From positions 62,001 through 126,000 of the forward strand of contig OZ244964.1 of assembly GCA_965222825.1 (NCBI GenBank): 64,000 bases of DNA. Direction: 5' to 3'. Made by a program: the position numbers and the translations under genes. Below are positions 55,082 through 62,441 of this stretch, in pieces (the first letter of the stretch is position 1; each line of letters starts with the position of its first letter). The notes under the pieces are model-generated. The model ran no database searches. It was given only the letters and a program-made list of their open reading frames with translations, and was not told where the DNA came from. The stretch is from G965207335 sp965222825 (GTDB lineage: Bacteria; Pseudomonadota; Gammaproteobacteria; PS1; Pseudothioglobaceae).

Positions 55082-57652
55082 ATGCAAATAGATAAATTAA
55101 CCAATCAATTAAAAGAATCCTTAGCAGAAGCACAATCAATAGCAATGGCTATGAACCATAGTGTAATTGAGCCATCGCATTTATTAAAAGCATTACTTGA
55201 TAATGATAATAATATAGCAAATTATGTAATTAAACAAGCAGGTGGTAATATAGATGCTATTGGGTCTGATACTAGTAAATTATTAACTAAAAGTGCTATT
55301 ATTGATAGTCCTAATGGTGATATTGGTATCGCAACATCATTAATAAAATTATTTGACTTATGCGAAAAACTTGCAAAAAATAATGGTGATAGTTTTGTTG
55401 CTACTGAGACTTTTTTAATTGCTTTAATTACCACTGGTGATAAATATGCTAAATTACTTAGTAAAAATGGTGTTAATAAGCAAAGGCTAATAGATGCTAT
55501 TGATAAAATTAGAGCGGGTGATAATATCCAAAATGCTAGTGATGAAGGCAATAGAGGTGCACTAGATAAATATACTCAAGACCTAAGTGCTATGGCAAAA
55601 CAAGGCAAATTAGACCCAGTAATAGGTAGAGATAATGAAATTAGACGGGTAATGCAAATATTACAAAGAAGAACTAAAAATAATCCAGTGCTAATAGGCG
55701 AGCCTGGAGTTGGTAAAACTGCAATTGCTGAGGGTTTAGCTATGAGAATTATCAATGATGAAATACCCCTTAGTCTAAAAAATAAAAGAGTTTTATCCTT
55801 AGATATAGCAGCACTAATAGCAGGTGCTAAATATAGAGGGGAATTTGAAGAAAGATTAAAATCGTTACTAAAAGAATTAACAAAACAACAAGGACAAATA
55901 ATTTTATTTATTGACGAAATTCATACTATGGTAGGAGCTGGAAAAACAGAGGGCTCTATGGATGCTGGCAATATGCTAAAACCAGCATTAGCCAGAGGGG
56001 ATTTGCATTGTATGGGAGCTACAACTTTTAATGAATATCGTGAAAATATTGAAAAAGATTCTGCCTTAGAAAGACGATTCCAAAAAGTTATAATCAATGA
56101 GCCCAGCGTTGAAGATACTATAGCTATTTTAAGAGGATTAAAAGATAGGTATGAAGTTCATCACGGTGTTAAAATAACTGATCTTGCTATTATTGCTGCT
56201 GCTTCATTATCAAATCGTTATATTACTGATAGAAAACTACCAGATAAGGCTATTGATTTAATTGATGAAGCAGCAGCACAAATTAGAATAGAAATAGACT
56301 CTAAGCCTGAGGCTATGGATATTTTATACCGTAAATTAATTCAGTTAAAAATAGAACAAGTAGCTCTAAAAAAAGAACAAGATAAACTATCTCAACAAAG
56401 GTTGGTAAAACTAAATAATAATATTAATAAATTATCTCAAGAATACGCTAATTTAGAATCTTTGTGGCTACTAGAAAAAGCACAATTACAAGATACCCAG
56501 CAATTAAAAGAGCAGCTCGAAAATGCTAAAAATGATTTTGTAATAGCAAAAAGACAAAATGATCTTAGTAAAATGTCTGAAATACAATACGGCATAATAC
56601 CAGAAATAGAGAAAAAAATCTCCCTAGCAGAGCAAAAAGAATCACAGCAAGACAATACTATAACACTACTTAGAAACAGCGTAAGTGATACTGATATTAG
56701 TAAAGTTGTAGCAAGAGCAACAGGTATCCCTATTGATAAATTATTAGCAGGAGATAAAGAAAAACTGCTCAATATGGAGGCAATTATCCACAAGAATTTG
56801 ATAGGACAAAATAGAGCAGTTCAAACTATTGCTAATGCTATTAGAAGATCTAGGGCTGGATTAGGGGAGGTCAATCGCCCTAATGGCTCATTTTTATTTT
56901 TAGGACCAACTGGTGTTGGTAAAACTGAACTTAGTAAAACTCTGGCAAATTTTTTATTTAATACTAAGGATGCAATGATTAGAATTGATATGAGTGAATT
57001 TATGGAGCGACACTCAGTAGCAAAACTAATAGGTGCACCTCCTGGTTATGTAGGTTATGAGCAAGGTGGTTTACTAACAGAGGCTATAAGACGCAAGCCA
57101 TATTCTATAATTTTGCTAGATGAAATTGAAAAAGCTCATAGTGATGTATTTAATATCTTATTGCAAGTTTTAGATGATGGTAGGCTAACAGATAGTCAAG
57201 GCAGAGTTGTTGATTTTAGTAATACTGTAATAATTATGACTTCTAATATAGGCTCACAACTAATACAGGACAGTCCAAATAAAGACATCAAAAAGCAATT
57301 AATGCTAATTCTAAGAGAGTATTTTCGTCCAGAATTTATCAATCGTATTGATGATATTATTGTGTTTGAGTCGTTATCTAGAGAACAAATAGCAAATATT
57401 GCAAAACTACAAATATCTAAGTTAAATATCAGGCTTAAACAAATAGGTTTAAAATTAGCATTAGATAATAAATTATTAGATTATATAACACAAATAGGCT
57501 ATGACCCTATATACGGTGCTAGATTATTGAACAGAACCATCCAAAAAGAGTTAGAAAGTCCACTATCTAGTGCTATATTAGCAGGCAAATTTAAAGAAAA
57601 TAGCATTATTTACGCTAGTTTAGTAGATAATAATATTAGTTTTAGTAATTAG
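55082..57652 (+). CDS. clpB: ATP-dependent disaggregase ClpB
   Basis: Hsp100 chaperone that resolves protein aggregates with DnaK. The protein has 856 residues. The N-domain is at about 1-145. AAA1 has Walker A GEPGVGKTAIAEG and FIDEIHTMVGAG. A long coiled-coil middle domain (about 400-530) distinguishes ClpB from ClpA/ClpC. AAA2 has GPTGVGKTELSKT and LLDEIEKAHSDV. No heat-shock promoter is evident in the 95 bp upstream. Confidence 0.97.
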   Translation: MQIDKLTNQLKESLAEAQSIAMAMNHSVIEPSHLLKALLDNDNNIANYVIKQAGGNIDAIGSDTSKLLTKSAIIDSPNGDIGIATSLIKLFDLCEKLAKNNGDSFVATETFLIALITTGDKYAKLLSKNGVNKQRLIDAIDKIRAGDNIQNASDEGNRGALDKYTQDLSAMAKQGKLDPVIGRDNEIRRVMQILQRRTKNNPVLIGEPGVGKTAIAEGLAMRIINDEIPLSLKNKRVLSLDIAALIAGAKYRGEFEERLKSLLKELTKQQGQIILFIDEIHTMVGAGKTEGSMDAGNMLKPALARGDLHCMGATTFNEYRENIEKDSALERRFQKVIINEPSVEDTIAILRGLKDRYEVHHGVKITDLAIIAAASLSNRYITDRKLPDKAIDLIDEAAAQIRIEIDSKPEAMDILYRKLIQLKIEQVALKKEQDKLSQQRLVKLNNNINKLSQEYANLESLWLLEKAQLQDTQQLKEQLENAKNDFVIAKRQNDLSKMSEIQYGIIPEIEKKISLAEQKESQQDNTITLLRNSVSDTDISKVVARATGIPIDKLLAGDKEKLLNMEAIIHKNLIGQNRAVQTIANAIRRSRAGLGEVNRPNGSFLFLGPTGVGKTELSKTLANFLFNTKDAMIRIDMSEFMERHSVAKLIGAPPGYVGYEQGGLLTEAIRRKPYSIILLDEIEKAHSDVFNILLQVLDDGRLTDSQGRVVDFSNTVIIMTSNIGSQLIQDSPNKDIKKQLMLILREYFRPEFINRIDDIIVFESLSREQIANIAKLQISKLNIRLKQIGLKLALDNKLLDYITQIGYDPIYGARLLNRTIQKELESPLSSAILAGKFKENSIIYASLVDNNISFSN

Positions 57653-57728
57653 TATCACAATACAAAATAACTATAACAAACTAACAAGTGTTACGCATTA
57701 AACTATATAAACTATTAACTAATATACA

Positions 57729-57757
57729 TTGACAACAAAATATTTTTTTGCTAGAAT
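57729..57757 (+). promoter_or_regulatory. Sigma-70-type promoter of the RiPP precursor cluster
   Basis: Consensus -35 TTGACA (57729-57734), a 17-bp spacer, and -10 TAGAAT (57752-57757). It lies 66 bp before the ATG of the first precursor gene. It is the best promoter match I noticed in the window and suggests strong expression. Confidence 0.7.
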
Positions 57758-57823
57758 GCATGCAAGACAAGACTTGAATACTTGAAAACAATTTTTTAAT
57801 TTGCATTTACAATAGGAATACAT

Positions 57824-58174
57824 ATGAAAAATATAAATGAATTATTATTTGATAAAGAATTTCGTCAACAATTAAGAGAAAATAAGTCTGCTATTGATAC
57901 TTTATATCAATATGGCGAAGAAGATATTGAGTATAAGGTAGTTACTAATAGCAAGAATATAACATACATTGTAATTCCTAGTAAAGATTTATACACAAGT
58001 TTAGATAATATAAATGCTGCTAGTGCTGCTCATACCGCAGGCAGTGCAGGCACTGTTGGCTCAATAGGAACAGTGAGTAGTGCTGCTTCTGCTACTACTT
58101 GTGCTAGCTCTCTTGGCTCTGCATCTTCAGCAGGCTCAATATCTAGTGCCAGCACAGTAAACCCAAGTCAATAA
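57824..58174 (+). CDS. RiPP precursor type 1, copy a (locus C)
   Basis: A 116-residue precursor-like protein. The leader has LLFDKEFRQQLRENKSAI (about 7-24), IEYKVVTNSKNITYIVIP (35-52) and LDNINAAS (60-67). This follows the NHLP-type plan, with FDKEFR shared with the gene at 28115. The putative core from about residue 68 is some 49 residues of Ala, Gly, Ser, Thr and Val with a single Cys at 93, ending TVNPSQ. The composition recalls proteusin (polytheonamide-type) cores. It is cotranscribed with type 2 after 36 bp. The duplicate lies at 58559. Confidence 0.8.
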   Translation: MKNINELLFDKEFRQQLRENKSAIDTLYQYGEEDIEYKVVTNSKNITYIVIPSKDLYTSLDNINAASAAHTAGSAGTVGSIGTVSSAASATTCASSLGSASSAGSISSASTVNPSQ

Positions 58175-58210
58175 AATTACAATAAATGACTTATTTTTAA
58201 AGGAATTGTT

Positions 58211-58540
58211 ATGATTTATGCAACAAATAAAAAATCACGAACTGAGTTACGTAATAATCCACATTCTGTGCTTAGTTATATTGATAAAGATATTGATATA
58301 GTTGTTAAAACTAATACTAAAAATATTATTTATGTGGTATTTCCAAGTGTAATTAATATGCAACTAACAAATATTACAGCCGCAGCAAGTGATGCTGCTG
58401 GAACAGCTGGCTCTGTTAGCACCATAGGAAGTGCAAGCACTTATGGCACTGTTAGTAGTGTTGGTAGTACCGCAGGTAGTCTTAGTAGTGTTGGTAGTGC
58501 AGGTAGTGTTGGTAGTGCAAGCACCAAGGGCTGTAGTTAG
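58211..58540 (+). CDS. RiPP precursor type 2, copy a (locus C)
   Basis: A 109-residue precursor-like protein. The shorter leader has SRTELRNNPHSVLSYI (9-24), IDIVVKTNTKNIIYVVFP (28-45) and LTNITAAAS (52-60). The core has quasi-repeats of three or so residues (SSVGSTAGSLSSVGSAG, then SVGSAST) and ends KGCS, so its only Cys is at 108. A good AAAGGAA ribosome site precedes the ATG. It is paired with the type 1 gene as one unit. Confidence 0.8.
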   Translation: MIYATNKKSRTELRNNPHSVLSYIDKDIDIVVKTNTKNIIYVVFPSVINMQLTNITAAASDAAGTAGSVSTIGSASTYGTVSSVGSTAGSLSSVGSAGSVGSASTKGCS

Positions 58541-58558
58541 AATATATAATGGGTAAAT

Positions 58559-58909
58559 ATGAAAAATATAAATGAATTATTATTTGATAAAGAATTTCGT
58601 CAACAATTAAGAGAAAATAAGTCTGCTATTGATACTTTATATCAATATGGCGAAGAAGATATTGAGTATAAGGTAGTTACTAATAGCAAGAATATAACAT
58701 ACATTGTAATTCCTAGTAAAGATTTATACACAAGTTTAGATAATATAAATGCTGCTAGTGCTGCTCATACCGCAGGCAGTGCAGGCACTGTTGGCTCAAT
58801 AGGAACAGTGAGTAGTGCTGCTTCTGCTACTACTTGTGCTAGCTCTCTTGGCTCTGCATCTTCAGCAGGCTCAATATCTAGTGCCAGCACAGTAAACCCA
58901 AGTCAATAA
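58559..58909 (+). CDS. RiPP precursor type 1, copy b (locus C)
   Basis: Encodes the same 116-residue protein as 57824. I see no base difference across the whole gene. It is separated from the first unit by an 18-bp spacer and lacks its own TTGACA promoter. It is presumably read through from the first unit. Confidence 0.8.
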   Translation: MKNINELLFDKEFRQQLRENKSAIDTLYQYGEEDIEYKVVTNSKNITYIVIPSKDLYTSLDNINAASAAHTAGSAGTVGSIGTVSSAASATTCASSLGSASSAGSISSASTVNPSQ

Positions 58910-58945
58910 AATTACAATAAATGACTTATTTTTAAAGGAATTGTT

Positions 58946-59275
58946 ATGATTTATGCAACAAATAAAAAATCACGAACTGAGTTACGTAATAATCCACATT
59001 CTGTGCTTAGTTATATTGATAAAGATATTGATATAGTTGTTAAAACTAATACTAAAAATATTATTTATGTGGTATTTCCAAGTGTAATTAATATGCAACT
59101 AACAAATATTACAGCCGCAGCAAGTGATGCTGCTGGAACAGCTGGCTCTGTTAGCACCATAGGAAGTGCAAGCACTTATGGCACTGTTAGTAGTGTTGGT
59201 AGTACCGCAGGTAGTCTTAGTAGTGTTGGTAGTGCAGGTAGTGTTGGTAGTGCAAGCACCAAGGGCTGTAGTTAG
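58946..59275 (+). CDS. RiPP precursor type 2, copy b (locus C)
   Basis: Encodes the same 109-residue protein as 58211, again with no visible base change. Downstream, the bases ATGGGTAAATATAAAAAAC resemble the spacer and start of the preceding unit (ATGGGTAAATATGAAAAAT). This looks like the decayed start of a third unit. Confidence 0.8.
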   Translation: MIYATNKKSRTELRNNPHSVLSYIDKDIDIVVKTNTKNIIYVVFPSVINMQLTNITAAASDAAGTAGSVSTIGSASTYGTVSSVGSTAGSLSSVGSAGSVGSASTKGCS

Positions 59276-59367
59276 TTAATATATAGACATGGGTAAATAT
59301 AAAAAACATAAATATTAGTATATATTTTTAGTTTATGCACTTATATTTATACCAAGTAGTTATATTT

Positions 59368-61374
59368 TTATAACAATGGAGCAATTACCAAACTAACTAT
59401 TGCCATTACATTTATTAAAATATTCATAGCAGGACCAGAAGTATCTTTAAATGGATCGCCAACGGTATCACCAACTACAGTTGCAGTATGAGCATCAGAG
59501 CCCTTACCACCAAAATTACCTTTTTCAATAAATTTTTTGGCATTATCCCAAGCACCGCCGGCATTTGCCATCATTAGTGCCATTAAAATACAAGCAAGCA
59601 GTGCACCTGCTAACATTCCACCTAGTGATTCTGGTCCTAGAATAACACCAACTAAAACAGGAGCTAAAACGGCAATAATACCGGGTAATACCATTTTTTT
59701 GAGTGCTGCTTTTGTAGCAATATCTACGCATTTTGCAGTATCTGGTTCGGCATTACCCTCTAATAAGCCATCAATTTCACGAAATTGTCGTCTAATCTCT
59801 TTAATCATCTCAAAAGCACTATCGCCAACAGCAGTCATAGTAATTGCTGCTATTAGAAAAGGAATAGTGCCACCAATAAACAAACCAATAAGAACCCAAG
59901 AGCTATTTAGATTAAGAATAAAATTACTATTAGTAGCACTAATTGTCTCAATATAAGCACTAATAATTGCTAGTGCTGCTAGTGCAGCTGCACCAATAGC
60001 AAAGCCCTTACCTATAGCAGCTGTTGTGTTGCCTAACTCGTCTAGTGAATCTGTAATTTTGCGAGTATCCTCACCCAAACCAGCCATTTCAGCAATACCA
60101 CCAGCGTTATCAGCAACAGGTCCATAAGCATCAATTGCCATAGTAATACCTACTGTTGCTAACATACCAACAGCAGCAATACCAACACCATAAAGCCCAA
60201 CAAAATGATTAGCAACAAAGATAATAATACAAATCATAAATATAGGCATAACAACTGACTGCATACCAATTGATAAGCCTTTTATCATTACAGTAGCTGC
60301 ACCAGTTTGTCCAGCTTTAGCAATATCTCTAACTGGTTTAGCAGCAGTATAATATTCAGTAATTAAACCTATAATAATACCACCAACACTACCCATTAAC
60401 ACTGCTAGCCAAATAGCATTATTAATCTCTATATTAACAATTAAAATATAAGCCATAGTAATAAAAAGCACAGCAGCAACAATAGTGCCTATTCTTAGTG
60501 CAATTTCTGGTGATTTGGCAGAATAAAATTTGACCAAAACAATACCTATAATTGAGCAAATAAGCCCAATAGAAGATAATGCCAAAGGCAAGAACATTAA
60601 AATTTCTTGAGAGCCTAATTTTTCCAAAGATAATAATCCCATAGTTGAGGCAATAGCAATTGTGGCAATCATAGCTCCACAATAAGACTCAAATATATCC
60701 GAGCCCATACCAGCAATATCGCCAACATTATCGCCAACATTATCAGCAATTACACCAGGGTTTCTTGGATCATCTTCTGGTATTCCAGCCTCAATCTTAC
60801 CAACTAAGTCTGCACCAATATCAGCGCTCTTAGTATAAATACCGCCACCAACACGAGAAAAAAGTGCTACAACTGATGCCCCCATACCAAAGCCATGTAT
60901 AGCATTAACGGTTTCTGGGTCTGAGGCAAAAAATAGATATAATAATCCTAAGCCAAGTAGCCCTAATGATGCAACTGCAAGGCCCATAATAGAGCCACCA
61001 AAAAATGCTATCTCCAAAGCAGAACTAACTCCTAAACTATGAGCAGCTTGGGTAGTTCTAACATTTGCCTTAGTAGCGGTATTCATACCAATATAACCTG
61101 CTGTTGCTGATGCTAATGCACCTACAATAAAACTAAATGCACTTTGCCAACTAAGAAAAATCAGCAGTAATATAGACAAAATAAATACAAAAATAGTAAG
61201 CATTTTATATTCTCGTTTAATAAAAACAATAGCACCTAAATGTATTTGCTTGGCTATTTTAACCATTAAACCTTCGCCAGCAGGCTGTGCTTTAATGAAG
61301 CGATAAATCAAAAATACTACTACTAAGCCAAATACACCCAGAGCAGGTGCTATTAAATATATATTCATAAACAT
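59368..61374 (-). CDS. hppA: Membrane-bound ion-translocating pyrophosphatase
   Basis: Couples PPi hydrolysis to ion pumping across the inner membrane. The protein has 668 residues and about sixteen helices. The catalytic loop DVGADLVGKIEAGIPEDDP is followed by RNPGVIADNVGDNVGD. The string GNTTAAIGKGFAIG has Ala where K+-independent enzymes have Lys, so it is of the K+-dependent subtype. That subtype includes both H+ and Na+ pumps. With PPi-phosphofructokinase at 9722 it supports PPi-based energy saving. It is divergent from cbbR. Confidence 0.95.
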   Translation of the reverse strand: MFMNIYLIAPALGVFGLVVVFLIYRFIKAQPAGEGLMVKIAKQIHLGAIVFIKREYKMLTIFVFILSILLLIFLSWQSAFSFIVGALASATAGYIGMNTATKANVRTTQAAHSLGVSSALEIAFFGGSIMGLAVASLGLLGLGLLYLFFASDPETVNAIHGFGMGASVVALFSRVGGGIYTKSADIGADLVGKIEAGIPEDDPRNPGVIADNVGDNVGDIAGMGSDIFESYCGAMIATIAIASTMGLLSLEKLGSQEILMFLPLALSSIGLICSIIGIVLVKFYSAKSPEIALRIGTIVAAVLFITMAYILIVNIEINNAIWLAVLMGSVGGIIIGLITEYYTAAKPVRDIAKAGQTGAATVMIKGLSIGMQSVVMPIFMICIIIFVANHFVGLYGVGIAAVGMLATVGITMAIDAYGPVADNAGGIAEMAGLGEDTRKITDSLDELGNTTAAIGKGFAIGAAALAALAIISAYIETISATNSNFILNLNSSWVLIGLFIGGTIPFLIAAITMTAVGDSAFEMIKEIRRQFREIDGLLEGNAEPDTAKCVDIATKAALKKMVLPGIIAVLAPVLVGVILGPESLGGMLAGALLACILMALMMANAGGAWDNAKKFIEKGNFGGKGSDAHTATVVGDTVGDPFKDTSGPAMNILINVMAIVSLVIAPLL

Positions 61375-61519
61375 AATTTTTAAAATAAAAAAAAGATTGG
61401 GTAATAATTTTGACTATTATAACCAAAAAAAATATAAAGATAATTTAATATTTTGTTATTTATAATAATATAGAGTAATATTTTATTATAAAATAATAAT
61501 AAAATTTTATTATTATTGC

Positions 61520-61538
61520 CCACAAATACGATTTGTGG
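61520..61538. promoter_or_regulatory. Palindromic operator candidate upstream of the LysR gene
   Basis: The perfect 8-bp arms CCACAAAT / ATTTGTGG around a 3-bp centre ACG end 18 bp before the ATG at 61557. ATATAATT follows at once as a -10-like element. The reverse complement differs from the trxB palindrome (1949-1967) at a single position. The placement suggests autoregulation or shared control by one factor. Confidence 0.6.
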
Positions 61539-61556
61539 ATATAATTTTTTTTAACT

Positions 61557-62441
61557 ATGGTTAATTATACAACAAAACAAATATATGCTTTTGAGGCTGT
61601 TATTCGCTTAAAAAGTTTTACTAAGGCGAGTAGAGAATTAAATCTAACCCAGCCTGCTATTTATATGCAGGTTCAACACCTACAAGAAAATATAGGTAAA
61701 CCACTGTTTTATACCAAAGGTAAACTTGTTAAAGCAACATTTATTGGTAGTAAACTATATAATAATTTTATTAAAATACTAGATCAATTAGAATATACAA
61801 AATCATATATTGAACAAATTATTCAACCTAATACTGGGCATTTAACAATAATAGTAGCAACTACTACACATTTATTTATTAGTAAAATATTATCAAGTTT
61901 TAAAAAAAAATACCCAAATATTAGTTTTCATTTAGAGGTAACTAACAGACAAGAATTATTAAATAAACTAACCAATAGCGATGTTGATTTAGTGGCAATG
62001 GGTGAGCCCCCAAAAAACATTCCACTTATTACTAAAAGATTTATGGATAATCCTTTAATAGTAATAGCACACCCAAAACATAAATTATTAGCAAATAAAA
62101 GTATTACTATTAATGACTTAAAAAAAGAAATTTTAATTACCAGAGAAGTAGGCTCAGGAACAAGGCATGCGGTGGAAAAAATCACAGGACTAAATTTTAA
62201 TACCGATATTCAAATAAATTCTAATGAGGCTATAATAGGTGCTGTTCAGGCTGGACTTGGTATTGGTTTTGTATCTAAACACACCGTAACACTAGAGTTA
62301 AAAAATCAAATTATTAAACAACTTAGTGTGGAAAAATTTCCAATTATCCGTCATTGGCATATAGTGCATAATAAAAACAGACAATTATCACCTATAGCTA
62401 AACAATTTAAGGATTTTTTAATATCTAAAACTACGCAATGA
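61557..62441 (+). CDS. cbbR: LysR-type regulator, CbbR-like
   Basis: A protein of 294 residues. The N-terminal winged helix is at about 1-65 (KSFTKASRELNLTQPAIYMQVQHLQ). The effector domain has LTIIVATTTHLFISKIL and GSGTRHAVE. The C-terminal string FPIIRHWHIVHNKNRQLSPIA is the CbbR hallmark. CbbR activates Calvin-cycle operons in response to metabolite signals. RuBisCO genes are not in the window; hppA lies divergent. Its TGA overlaps the pepN ATG. Confidence 0.85.
   Translation: MVNYTTKQIYAFEAVIRLKSFTKASRELNLTQPAIYMQVQHLQENIGKPLFYTKGKLVKATFIGSKLYNNFIKILDQLEYTKSYIEQIIQPNTGHLTIIVATTTHLFISKILSSFKKKYPNISFHLEVTNRQELLNKLTNSDVDLVAMGEPPKNIPLITKRFMDNPLIVIAHPKHKLLANKSITINDLKKEILITREVGSGTRHAVEKITGLNFNTDIQINSNEAIIGAVQAGLGIGFVSKHTVTLELKNQIIKQLSVEKFPIIRHWHIVHNKNRQLSPIAKQFKDFLISKTTQ

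Larger units (their letters stand above)
57822..59275 (+). repeat. Tandem duplication of a two-gene unit (period 735 bp)
   Basis: Bases 57822-58540 and 58557-59275 (719 nt each) read the same by eye, including the 36-bp gap between the two genes. The offset is exactly 735. Such perfect identity in an AT-rich genome implies a recent duplication or ongoing gene conversion. Confidence 0.9.

Noticed and set aside
57822..59275. Repeat block as a CRISPR array or cell-surface repeat protein
   Set aside because: The repeat unit is 735 bp and contains two complete small genes with leaders; no short spaced repeats. The products are about 110 residues without signal peptides.
59537..59956. Forward-strand open frame opposite hppA
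   Set aside because: Shadow of the hppA coding sequence, with no start context or family.
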